Below, piece after piece: positions 14,851 to 21,838 of a stretch of DNA of 42,362 bases; positions within the stretch are counted from its first letter, which is position 1; each line of letters starts with the position of its first letter. The notes beneath the pieces were generated by a model that saw nothing but the letters and a program-made list of their open reading frames with translations, had not been told where the DNA came from and did not search any database. Origin of the DNA: a virus; IMG/VR virus record IMGVR_UViG_3300045970_000666, positions 1-42,362 of that record, one strand, 5' to 3'. A program made the position numbers and the translations under genes.

Positions 14851-14875
14851 AAAAAACCCGTCTCTTGGACGGGTT
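14851..14875 (-). terminator. Rho-independent terminator closing the cargo operon
   Basis: Minus-strand stem AACCCGTC / GACGGGTT (14868-14875 with 14855-14862), a 5-nt loop and a T run. It lies just after the coiled-coil GIY-YIG gene and ahead of the early leftward promoter, so it separates lysogen transcription from the early operon. Confidence 0.82.
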
Positions 14876-14902
14876 CAGGAGTCAGCGCTGGCGGGGAGAT
14901 GC

Positions 14903-16567
14903 TTACTCGGGTGTTGCGGCCTCAGTGATCTCTTCCGCATGCTCGATCTCTTCTTCCAGCTCGGCTTGGTGCTGTATCCATCCGGACTGGGCCTGTGGAT
15001 CGTTTCGCAGTTGCTCCTCGATGACCAAAGTTTCCCGGTACTGACGAGCGGCGGCCAACATCGTCCAGGAGGTAGCGATACCTAAGCCGTCAATCTCGCG
15101 GTGGATGTCGGTGAGTGGAACGCGGAAAAACTCTTTTCGTGGATTGACCTTATTCATCTGCGCTCGAAGGAAATGCTTGTGCAGGGCGTGTTCGAGCGCG
15201 GGGGCGTCGTCGCTGTAGATCATGGCGTGAATATCGAACTCGAAGGGCACACTAGCGTCGCCTAGTTCGCGGACTCGGTCGGTGGGTTCCAGGCGACGAG
15301 TCATCCCGATCTTGAAGACCTCTTCGCCAAATGATCCGATGTTCGAGATCACATACACGTGGCCGGACTTGGTTTGCTGGGCCATGGACAGGGCGCGCTG
15401 ACTCTTTTCCTCGGCGAGCTTGAGCTTCTCTTCCAGTTCTGCCAGCTTGGCTTCGAAGGCAGCACGCTGGGCGTCGCTCGCCTGGGCAACTTGCTGCTGT
15501 ACCTTTTCCATGGCCTTCTTGAGTGTTTCTTCCTCTTTGGCGGCATCCCGAAGTGCCTTATCGAATTCACGCTGGGCGCGCTCTTCCTCGCGGATGCGTT
15601 CCTTGATACTGCGTTGTTCCTCTCGTTCCTGTTCGCGTAATTCCATTACAACCGTTCCCCAGCGCAGCTCGTCAAGCCGCGACTGAAGATATTCCGGCGT
15701 GATGCGTGCATTGCGAAAGGCGGCTCCATTGAGGTTGGTCAGGTTGTAGGCATCCTTGATCTGTTGCGCCAGTGTTCCGTGGTTATCGGCTTTGCTGCGC
15801 GAAAGAATCGCGTCCACGCGCCCGTTGAAGGCGTCGGTGACAAAACGGATCGCTGTTATACGGCGTTCTGCCTCCACATAATCGCAGAGTGCGGCGCGGT
15901 TCATTTTCACCATGGTGCGGGTGTGGTCGCGTGATTCCTTGAGTTTTTGACCGGCATCGGTATGTGCCAATTCCTCTGCCAGTTCGTCGAGTAGCTGGTA
16001 GGTGGGAATGATGTATTGGTCGCCGTAACCTTCGATTATGTTCTTCATGGCCCTGGCCGTCTGCTCGTAGTGGTCAGCGCGGTCCTTGGCCTGTAGGGCG
16101 TCTCCTGCGATCTCTAATGCTCGTCGTTTGGCGTCGGCAATGATTACGTCGGCTTCTTGCGCTGCTCTCGCAAGTTTGAGTTCGCCCTGAGCAATGCGAT
16201 CTTTTGCGGCCTGGGCGGCGGCGGATCGTTCGTCTTCCCCGCTGGCGCGCAGGCGTGCGACATGGGCTTCGACGTCAATGATAGGGCTGTATTTTTCTAG
16301 AGCCGAGACCTGGGATCGAAGGCTGGAGAGTGCTTTCTCAGCAATATCGAGATCGGTCTCCAGAGTAGTGATGTGGCGATCTCGGTCGGCGACTTCCGCT
16401 ATGCGTCTCGACAGCAGTATAAGTTGCCAAATTACGCCGGCGGACAGGCCGATGGCAATGATTCCCCATCCGCCAATGGCCGCGTAAAGCCATTTCATGG
16501 CGGCGACGGGTGCCGCAATGAGTAGTGCGATGATTATGAAACTGCCAGAACCGCTCTTTTTGGCCAT
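14903..16567 (-). CDS. Membrane coiled-coil protein with DUF4041 and GIY-YIG (MUG113/T5orf172) domains
   Basis: 554 residues with GAGAGG before the ATG. Residues 8-55 contain two hydrophobic segments (membrane anchor). A long coiled coil with a DUF4041-like region spans about 60-390 (IIEGYGDQYIIPTYQLLDEL, YNLTNLNGAAFRNARIT). A GIY-YIG nuclease-like domain covers about 405-500 (GHVYVISNIGSFGEEVFKIG, MTRRLEP..RVRELGDASVP, LEHALHKHF, RKEFFRV). An acidic tail ends the chain. Proteins of this design occur in prophages and defence islands. A superinfection-exclusion or DNA-entry-sensing role is plausible but unproven. Confidence 0.75.
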   Translation of the reverse strand: MAKKSGSGSFIIIALLIAAPVAAMKWLYAAIGGWGIIAIGLSAGVIWQLILLSRRIAEVADRDRHITTLETDLDIAEKALSSLRSQVSALEKYSPIIDVEAHVARLRASGEDERSAAAQAAKDRIAQGELKLARAAQEADVIIADAKRRALEIAGDALQAKDRADHYEQTARAMKNIIEGYGDQYIIPTYQLLDELAEELAHTDAGQKLKESRDHTRTMVKMNRAALCDYVEAERRITAIRFVTDAFNGRVDAILSRSKADNHGTLAQQIKDAYNLTNLNGAAFRNARITPEYLQSRLDELRWGTVVMELREQEREEQRSIKERIREEERAQREFDKALRDAAKEEETLKKAMEKVQQQVAQASDAQRAAFEAKLAELEEKLKLAEEKSQRALSMAQQTKSGHVYVISNIGSFGEEVFKIGMTRRLEPTDRVRELGDASVPFEFDIHAMIYSDDAPALEHALHKHFLRAQMNKVNPRKEFFRVPLTDIHREIDGLGIATSWTMLAAARQYRETLVIEEQLRNDPQAQSGWIQHQAELEEEIEHAEEITEAATPE

Positions 16568-16575
16568 GGTCCTCT

Positions 16576-16595
16576 CCCGTTATGCATATAACGGG
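16576..16595. promoter_or_regulatory. Perfect 8-bp inverted repeat upstream of the coiled-coil gene
   Basis: CCCGTTATGCATATAACGGG: arms CCCGTTAT and ATAACGGG around GCAT. It sits 9 bases before the ATG, just ahead of the ribosome site, between the SecB-like gene and the GIY-YIG gene. It could be an operator or a translation-controlling hairpin; no T run follows, so a terminator is unlikely. Confidence 0.45.
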
Positions 16596-16623
16596 GGCAT
16601 GGTATCCCAAGTGGAAGTCTTGG

Positions 16624-17100
16624 TCAGCTAGGCTGACTCTGGTCTGGCGCCTTTTCAGTTGTCGCCGTTGCAGATTTGTTCTGGTATTCCTTGAAACTGT
16701 CGATAAACGATGCTGTCGGCAGCATCAGGGTGCCGAACAAGCTGCGTCCGGTAATGCTGGCAATCATTTCTCTGATCGCGCCGAATACCAGGGCAGAGCC
16801 ATTTTCGTAAATTAATAAATCGCGTTTCTCTTCAGGGACGGATTCATCGACATCGAAGAACGCGACCGCTTTCATGTCGACAATGTAAGGACAGCGTTTT
16901 TCTTTGTCGCTTTGCAGGGCGTATTCAAGTCCGAGCCAGAATTTCAACGGTTCATCGTCGCGATGTCCATAGCGCGTTTCCCATCGGTATTTTGAACCTT
17001 CAAATTCAAAATCTCCGGCCTCGCCTTCAAATTCCGGGTCGATGTCGATTCTCGTCCGCACAAAAAGCAGATCTCGGAGTTGGAGAATGCTTGGCTTCAT
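16624..17100 (-). CDS. SecB-like chaperone of a toxin-antitoxin-chaperone module
   Basis: 158 residues from ATG 17100, one base after the antitoxin stop; the longer upstream frame overlaps the antitoxin gene and is not coding. The SecB fold signature is visible: FWLGLEYALQSD, VDMKAVAFFDVD, YENGSALVFGAIREMIASIT, then LMLPTASFIDSF. The length is close to housekeeping SecB (155). In TAC systems the SecB-like protein protects a labile antitoxin from degradation (established for the HigBA-SecB and MqsRA-SecB types). Its position as third gene after MqsR- and MqsA-like genes fits that. Confidence 0.78.
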   Translation of the reverse strand: MKPSILQLRDLLFVRTRIDIDPEFEGEAGDFEFEGSKYRWETRYGHRDDEPLKFWLGLEYALQSDKEKRCPYIVDMKAVAFFDVDESVPEEKRDLLIYENGSALVFGAIREMIASITGRSLFGTLMLPTASFIDSFKEYQNKSATATTEKAPDQSQPS

Positions 17101-17101
17101 G

Positions 17102-17758
17102 TCAGGCAACCCAGAGCGCGACGTCTTCCAGTCTTGCTTTATCACGCTGTGGCGATTTTTCGAACCTGGCGTACAAGCACTCGTTGGCCGCGTCGGAGTA
17201 TGCTGGGAGTTCAGAAAGCGCAGCGCCGAAAAGCGATTCGTAAGCCTTGATGCCATATCGGCGCAGGGCTATGCGGTCCGGAATGTTGGCTTCAATCGCA
17301 AGCAGGGTTTCAGGTGACAGAGAGACCTCGTAGCGTTTTGCTATGTGCGCAATGTTTTCCGGGTTATCGACCAGGCACAACTCCAGCAGCCGGTTCATGG
17401 CGACGCTTTGGTTAATATCTTCAGATTCGTACTTCGAGAAGGCCACTGGGCCACCGCCAAACAATTCAGCAGCGAGCTTCTGTGTAAGTCGGAACCGCGT
17501 GCGCAGCGACTTGATTTGATCTCCGCTCAGAAGTTTGCTTCCCTGGCGCGCAACTGAGCGTATCCGCTTCAGTTCTGCGCGAATCAGGTTCGAATTGAAG
17601 TCGAGTTGATCAGGGGTTTCTACCTGGGCATCGCAATGCGGGCACTGCCAATGTTGCAGCCCTTCGACGAAAACACTGCCGTTGCGTGTGTTCACATCGC
17701 GCGAACTGGTTGTAACGATCATCTCGCCTTCCCTGCATCGACGGCAAATTTTGCTCAT
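17102..17758 (-). CDS. MqsA-like antitoxin with zinc finger, XRE helix-turn-helix and C-terminal extension
   Basis: 218 residues. Zinc ligands Cys5/Cys8 (KICRRC) and Cys39/Cys42 (WQCPHC) form the N-terminal MqsA/YgiT finger. Residues 76-125 are the HTH (LLSGDQIKSLRTRFRLTQKL, FSKYESEDINQS). The E. coli protein ends near residue 131; here about 85 extra residues follow. In TAC systems such a C-terminal chaperone-addiction segment makes the antitoxin depend on SecB (established for the type; inferred here). Two bases separate it from the toxin gene and one base from the chaperone gene. Confidence 0.8.
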   Translation of the reverse strand: MSKICRRCREGEMIVTTSSRDVNTRNGSVFVEGLQHWQCPHCDAQVETPDQLDFNSNLIRAELKRIRSVARQGSKLLSGDQIKSLRTRFRLTQKLAAELFGGGPVAFSKYESEDINQSVAMNRLLELCLVDNPENIAHIAKRYEVSLSPETLLAIEANIPDRIALRRYGIKAYESLFGAALSELPAYSDAANECLYARFEKSPQRDKARLEDVALWVA

Positions 17759-17760
17759 GG

Positions 17761-18168
17761 TTAACTCGATAGGTGAATGGAAACAATCCCTACTTCGGGA
17801 TCAAAGCAGGTATCCAAGGAAAACTTCAGATAGATCACTGAGCAGCTCTCCCGTATAGCGGCTCTGCGCAGTCGCTTTCCATCGGTTGTAGTTGGGTCGT
17901 AATCATCGTTGCGGTCCATTTCCACTATCTTGATGCAGTAGTGATCGCAATCAAGGGGGCCATTATCGGATTCCATGCCGATCTGGTTGCCGAGGAGATG
18001 CTGGTCTTCATCAAGCAATTCAAAAAGCTCAACGATGTGCTGCGAAGTCCATTCGAGATCCTGATACTGGTGTCGTGCCTTCGTGGTGACGAGGGCAAAC
18101 TTAAGCGAGCTTACATATCCGCGTACCGTCACTAAATCAAACAGCGGATAAGGCTTATTATTTACCAT
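17761..18168 (-). CDS. MqsR-like toxin (first gene of the TAC module)
   Basis: 135 residues from ATG 18168 (a TTG at 18186 would add six). Order and spacing before an MqsA-like gene make it the toxin. MqsR-type features include a helix with TTKARHQYQDL.W followed by SQHIVELFELLDED, and the C-terminal strands SVIYLKFSLD and GIVSIHLSS, comparable with VYLKI and LIVSF in E. coli MqsR, an mRNA interferase of the RelE fold. It is longer than E. coli MqsR (98) because of an N-terminal extension and an insert. Catalytic residues cannot be assigned by eye; identity is moderately sure. Confidence 0.6.
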   Translation of the reverse strand: MVNNKPYPLFDLVTVRGYVSSLKFALVTTKARHQYQDLEWTSQHIVELFELLDEDQHLLGNQIGMESDNGPLDCDHYCIKIVEMDRNDDYDPTTTDGKRLRRAAIRESCSVIYLKFSLDTCFDPEVGIVSIHLSS

Positions 18169-18186
18169 TAAGGTAAGTTTAGTCAA
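18157..18186 (-). promoter_or_regulatory. Possible autoregulated promoter/operator of the TAC module
   Basis: Minus-strand TTGACT (18181-18186), 18 bp, AATAAT (18157-18162). Between and overlapping them is the inverted repeat TTACC-N5-GGTAA (18162-18176), a plausible MqsA-type site. If this promoter is used, transcription would start after the ATG at 18168 and the toxin would begin at a later codon, so either the start or the promoter assignment is wrong. Confidence 0.35.
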
Positions 18187-18219
18187 TAGGTCGTGGCAGT
18201 TTATGCGTGACAGCAGGGA

Positions 18220-19128
18220 TCAAAGTACAAACGCCAATGCGTCTTCCTTGATGCGGGCCAGCGTGTCTCTCACGTAGGGCGTGATGGCGAACTTTTCCTT
18301 TAGCACCCACGTGACGTCATCAATTTCGTTGTCGATAGCTAGTTTCATCTCATTCGGTATCGTCGGATCTTCGGTTGGGCGCAGAATGAACACGCCGCCC
18401 TTGGCGCTGCCGAGAGTGTAGCTTCGGGCAATCGTCAGGCCGTGATATGCACCTTTGAGATAACCGTCGCGATAGTGACTGTTTCTGTAGCAGGCCGAGA
18501 CAATGCTGGCGAAACAGCGCGGGCTAAACAGTTCTTGTTGATCTTGCCAGATCGGAAGATCAATGCGATGACGCGCATTGCCTATCGGCAGCACTACTGA
18601 TTCGTCACGCCAATAACGTCCAAAACCATCGCGATCATTACTGCGGAAGGCGCGTCGGATACGCTTGCGGATGCTCTCGGTACTGCGCGGAGCCGTGCGT
18701 TCTGCCGGAGTGGGCGCATCAGCATCGTCCATCTGTGCGCGGCGGCCCAGCGTAACTACGGACTGGTAAAACGCATCAACGATTTCCTGCGGACTGTCGC
18801 CTTGAGCGGCGCGCGGAACGCCAAAACTGATCTGCTCGCTGATTCCGGCATTGGGGCCATGCTGCTCAAGCGATTCGCACACTACGCGCAGCAGAAAACC
18901 GAATTGTTCGCGCGCACCCGGCCCGTAGAGGCAGGCGAACGGAGCTGGAGTGTCGAGCAGGCGAAAAAAGAATTTCCTTGTCCGTGCCTGGATAAAGCCG
19001 ACGCCAATGTTCAGCCGTTCGCCTGAGACAAGATCGGGGGCGAGTTGGATTTCAAACCATTTTCCACTGATTTTGGGGCGTTTGGCTGCAGTTTCGTCGG
19101 CGGCAAATAGGGGATCGAGAGTCAGCAT
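18220..19128 (-). CDS. DUF3037-like protein paired with the HipA-like kinase
   Basis: 302 residues. Residues 20-75 (GKWFEIQLAPDLVSGERLNI, GVGF, then RTRKFFFRLLDTP) resemble the DUF3037 opening, where a strand, a helix and ERxNIGV are conserved. The rest has no domain I can name. The ATG overlaps the end of the kinase gene by 7 nt. DUF3037-type proteins are, from memory, often adjacent to HipA-like kinases, which fits. It could be the regulator or antitoxin partner of the kinase. Confidence 0.6.
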   Translation of the reverse strand: MLTLDPLFAADETAAKRPKISGKWFEIQLAPDLVSGERLNIGVGFIQARTRKFFFRLLDTPAPFACLYGPGAREQFGFLLRVVCESLEQHGPNAGISEQISFGVPRAAQGDSPQEIVDAFYQSVVTLGRRAQMDDADAPTPAERTAPRSTESIRKRIRRAFRSNDRDGFGRYWRDESVVLPIGNARHRIDLPIWQDQQELFSPRCFASIVSACYRNSHYRDGYLKGAYHGLTIARSYTLGSAKGGVFILRPTEDPTIPNEMKLAIDNEIDDVTWVLKEKFAITPYVRDTLARIKEDALAFVL

Positions 19129-19973
19129 AGCGCGTAGCGGTCGGCGATTCGTTGCGGTGCCGAGAGTGTACGCGTTTGTAGAAAGTTGTGAAAGGCGGCC
19201 CGCTCGGTCTCGTTATGCAGTAAGGGGCCAAGCCAGTGGTTGACTTCATGCAGGCCAGTCAGCAGCGCGGTGGCAGAGTCTGCGGCAGCTACCATGCCGT
19301 TGGCGGCCTCTGTAGGGTGCTCATGCAGGAGCGCCAGCAAACGATTATTGGCAGCCAGCGCCGGGTCGAGATGTTCCTTTTGCCAGTGGCCGTCGGCGAC
19401 TACCAGGCGCCCGTGATCGATCAGGGCATAGCGGGCTTCCCCGGTTCGCAGCAGATTGTTCAGGTGTCGGTCGAGATTGGCCACGATGTCGTCGAAGGTG
19501 AGCGTTTTAAGGGCATCCTTCCAGCGCCGGACATCGCCCATCATTGCATTGTGGGCCTTGGCGCCGAAGTGATGATACGGGGTGGGGGCATTGATCTCGA
19601 GGGTGCAGAAGGCCGGATAATCGGTACGTTCTTTCGCAATCGCTTTGAGCCAGGCGTGGCGCTTCGGCAAGGTTTTCAGGTCGAGTTTATTGAGTGGCGC
19701 GCGCAGGATGCAGGCGGGAGCCGGTTGCGGCAGAGCCCAGCGGTCGGCCAGCACGTAGCCGGCGACTTCATTGGCCAGCGCTCGAGAGCGACCCGCCAGA
19801 TCCGGGTAGAACTTGGCATAAAAAGGTCTTGCTGTAGGCAGCCCTGGATGGTGAATTTGAATGATTGCCGTCGCCTCGCGACCGGCCTCGTCGCTCCCTT
19901 TTCCCTCTCCTGGAAGCCAGCGCAAAAATCCGCTGAAGCGTGTTGCCGAAAGGAAGCGCAGCGTATAGGTCAT
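19122..19973 (-). CDS. HipA-like serine/threonine kinase (HipA_2 type)
   Basis: 283 residues. The N-lobe has a Lys in FYAKFYPDLAGRSRALANE followed by a helix with Glu, as in HipA-type kinases. The catalytic loop reads IVANLDRHLNNLL (Asp, then Asn) and the metal-binding segment ALIDHGRLVV. No separate N-terminal HipA beta domain is present, so it belongs to the compact HipA-like group. The ATG overlaps the CI repressor stop (ATGA), so it is translated with the repressor in lysogens. Target unknown; toxin or defence kinase is inferred. Confidence 0.72.
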   Translation of the reverse strand: MTYTLRFLSATRFSGFLRWLPGEGKGSDEAGREATAIIQIHHPGLPTARPFYAKFYPDLAGRSRALANEVAGYVLADRWALPQPAPACILRAPLNKLDLKTLPKRHAWLKAIAKERTDYPAFCTLEINAPTPYHHFGAKAHNAMMGDVRRWKDALKTLTFDDIVANLDRHLNNLLRTGEARYALIDHGRLVVADGHWQKEHLDPALAANNRLLALLHEHPTEAANGMVAAADSATALLTGLHEVNHWLGPLLHNETERAAFHNFLQTRTLSAPQRIADRYALC

Positions 19974-20416
19974 TCCGCGGGTAAATCGTCCAGGCCCTTG
20001 TAACCGTCCTTGGTGGCTACGGGCTGCGCCAGGTCGAGTACTGCTTCCAGCGCAGCGAGTAATTGAGGGGATGAGCTGCCTGATGATTCGGCGGTTTCGA
20101 TGCGGGAAATAAGCCGCCTAGCGTGGGGGCTGATAACTCGCCTAGTGTTGCTGTCAGGGGTGGTACTTTTGGTTTCTGATCGATAAATATTTACGAGGTC
20201 GCTTTCGTCATTGATTAACCAGTCCATTGAAGCATCAGTGTGGTGATGTATCCCCACCATATTCGCGTGCGTTGGTTTCGTTCGCTTTTCTGGATTTTTG
20301 GATTCCCATTGAGCTACAGCTGCTTTAGAGACATCAAGCAATTCCCCGAGTTTTTCCTGGGTTAGGCCAGCGGCCCTTCTTGTAGCACGTATTCGCTCAT
20401 GCAGTTGACTTGGCAT
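19970..20416 (-). CDS. CI-type repressor (XRE helix-turn-helix, no S24 domain)
   Basis: 148 residues from ATG 20416. I prefer this over ATG 20422 because a -10 AATAAT ends 6 bases upstream, which predicts a leaderless start here. The HTH is at residues about 8-60 (RIRATRRAAGLTQEKLGELL, VSKAAVAQWESK). The C-terminal half (SPHARRLISRIETAESSG, PQLLAALEAVLDLAQP) is helical and shows no S24 peptidase, so RecA-stimulated self-cleavage is unlikely. It is divergent from the Cro-like gene, with shared 17-bp operators between them. It heads the transcript that carries the HipA-like kinase and the following cargo. Confidence 0.85.
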   Translation of the reverse strand: MPSQLHERIRATRRAAGLTQEKLGELLDVSKAAVAQWESKNPEKRTKPTHANMVGIHHHTDASMDWLINDESDLVNIYRSETKSTTPDSNTRRVISPHARRLISRIETAESSGSSSPQLLAALEAVLDLAQPVATKDGYKGLDDLPAE

Positions 20417-20422
20417 CAGCAT

Positions 20423-20492
20423 ATTATTTAAGCCTAGCTTAACTCGCGCAATAGAGTATGGCTTGACATAAAGGTTAAGCGCAGCTTATCCT
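20423..20492. promoter_or_regulatory. Immunity switch: divergent CI and Cro promoters with two operators
   Basis: Operator 1 is TTTAAGCCTAGCTTAAC (20427-20443), operator 2 is GTTAAGCGCAGCTTATC (20474-20490). The rightward promoter has TTGACA (20463-20468), 18 bp, TATCCT (20487-20492), and ends 6 bases before the Cro ATG. The leftward promoter has TTGCGC (20446-20451, minus), 17 bp, AATAAT (20423-20428), and ends 6 bases before the CI ATG at 20416. Each operator overlaps one promoter. Both genes lack a ribosome site, so both messages are probably leaderless. Confidence 0.78.
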
Positions 20493-20498
20493 TGTCGT

Positions 20499-20717
20499 AT
20501 GGATACCAAACAAGACCCCAATCCGATCATCGACCAACTTGGCGGAACAAGTGCTGTGGCGCGGCTGTGCGAGGTCACCAAAGCCTCGGTTTCGCAATGG
20601 CGCAGCGCCGGAATTCCAAAGGCCCGCCTGATGTTTCTGAAACTGGCCCGACCGGAAGTATTTGAAAAACTCGGCGCTGGCGAGGCGGCTACCGAGCCCC
20701 ACCAAGAGGCAGCGTAA
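20499..20717 (+). CDS. Cro-like (YdaS/Cro family) DNA-binding protein
   Basis: 72 residues. The HTH reads IIDQLGGTSAVARLCEVTKA, SVSQWRSAGIPKAR, the pattern of Cro/YdaS-type proteins. It is the first gene of the rightward early transcript, divergent from the repressor, with no ribosome site and a predicted leaderless start. Expected to repress the CI promoter through the shared operators and favour lytic growth (by analogy). Confidence 0.85.
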   Translation: MDTKQDPNPIIDQLGGTSAVARLCEVTKASVSQWRSAGIPKARLMFLKLARPEVFEKLGAGEAATEPHQEAA

Positions 20718-20993
20718 ATGGTTATCTGCCCAATAAAGTGGCTGGCCATCGCAAATGACCGCGCTCCGCAGCGGAGTGGGTTGACTCCCTGGTTCCCCGG
20801 AACCACCAAGCCGGTGCGGATTGGCTGGTACGAGCGGCACTTCACTGATAGTCGGGTCATTGGCAGTGCCACGATGCACTGGTGGGATGGCAGAACGTGG
20901 CGTTCCGATAAAAATGGATTCGCTCATTGGCGTCAGGTTGGTGAATACCCCGCTTGGCGTGGATCGACTAAGCCTTTGTCGGGGGTAGCGTGA
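20718..20993 (+). CDS. Early protein of unknown function
   Basis: 91 residues; the ATG follows the Cro stop directly (TAAATG). Rich in Trp (seven), with segments KPVRIGWYERHFTD, HWWDGRTWRSDKNGF and RQVGEYPAWRG. The compact aromatic pattern looks like a real small protein, not a shadow frame, and similar short early proteins occur in proteobacterial prophages, but I cannot name the family. Co-transcribed with Cro. Confidence 0.65.
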   Translation: MVICPIKWLAIANDRAPQRSGLTPWFPGTTKPVRIGWYERHFTDSRVIGSATMHWWDGRTWRSDKNGFAHWRQVGEYPAWRGSTKPLSGVA

Positions 20994-21055
20994 TATGGAA
21001 ATGAGCCGGGTAGACCGCACGATGGAGCGGTTGCGTACCGATACATTGATCAGCC

Positions 21056-21310
21056 CTACGCGTCGAGGATCATTTTTGACAGTGTGTCGTGACATTCCGC
21101 TGCCTGCTGCTGAAATACAGCGCTTTCGTCTCGTCCTTCCAATTGTCGACGCATTGAGTCGTAGGACGCCGTCAGCAGCGCCCGCACGGTTTGTGGCGGG
21201 AAGGGCAGTGCTGCAAGAAGCGCGGCGCTTACTTGGTAAAGCGCTTCGTGCTCTGTGGCGAGCCGCAGTGCTTCTTGCTCGAGGCGCGTGATGCGCTCGG
21301 AGTCGGTCAT
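21056..21310 (-). CDS. Small helical protein, antisense to the early rightward transcript
   Basis: 84 residues. Sequence features are those of a normal protein: MTDSERITRLEQEALRLATE opens a coiled coil, and RALLTASYDSMRRQLEG and FQQQAAECHDTLSKM follow. AGGA lies 9 bases before the ATG. The overlapping plus-strand frame (20995-21291) is Arg/Ala-rich and less convincing. The stretch 21311-21462 after it holds no gene I can support. An odd minus-strand gene in a plus-strand block, so medium confidence. Confidence 0.5.
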   Translation of the reverse strand: MTDSERITRLEQEALRLATEHEALYQVSAALLAALPFPPQTVRALLTASYDSMRRQLEGRDESAVFQQQAAECHDTLSKMILDA

Positions 21311-21462
21311 GGCCAGTCCTTTCGGTAAGTCGTTGCGTGAGAACTTCGATTCTATCCGTCATGGGCTGGCCTCTTTTTTGGTATCTGCAGGTTCCTATTT
21401 TTGCCTGTTGGCAGCAACAACCAGCAGCAATCAACCGCATAAAAACGTATTGGAGGTTATTG

Positions 21463-21831
21463 ATGGCAAACCAACTGACCCTCGAACTTGAGCCTGGCCT
21501 GACTGACCGCTACTCGAGTCTGCGCGAGTGCATGACGGCGGAAATCTATTCCCACGGCCTGAAGCGTGTGGCGATGGATCTGGACAAGGCACCGGGCAAT
21601 CTTTCCCGGATGTTGGCCGGAGAGGGGGGCTACCATTTCTCGATCGAGCTGATGGAGCGCTACATCCAGACGCAGAACGATCTGACGCCGATCTATTACC
21701 TGATCGCGCGCTATATGGGCGACCAGGCCGCTGCTGAAGGGGCGACCTTGCGACGGGTCGAGGGGTTGATGCAGGAGGTGGCTGCGTTGATGGCGCAGTC
21801 GGGAGCGCCCAAGAAAACTGCTCGTCGGTAA
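21463..21831 (+). CDS. CII-like / phage regulatory protein (Phage_CP76 type)
   Basis: 122 residues from ATG 21463, which has a strong GGAGG 7 bases upstream; the open frame extends further upstream, but the start is clear. Residues 15-75 (SSLRECMTAEIYSHGLKRVA, LDKAPGNLSRMLAGEG, FSIELMERYIQ) match the CII-like helix-turn-helix regulators of proteobacterial phages. The C-terminus is helical and basic. Likely an activator that balances lysis and lysogeny, by analogy. It lies between Cro and replication genes as in lambdoid maps. Confidence 0.7.
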   Translation: MANQLTLELEPGLTDRYSSLRECMTAEIYSHGLKRVAMDLDKAPGNLSRMLAGEGGYHFSIELMERYIQTQNDLTPIYYLIARYMGDQAAAEGATLRRVEGLMQEVAALMAQSGAPKKTARR

Positions 21832-21838
21832 GCGTTTC

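Noticed and set aside
20995-21291. Plus-strand frame of 98 codons after the Trp-rich early gene
   Set aside because: Arg/Ala-rich beyond the first 20 residues and opposite a better minus-strand candidate; no ribosome site of note.
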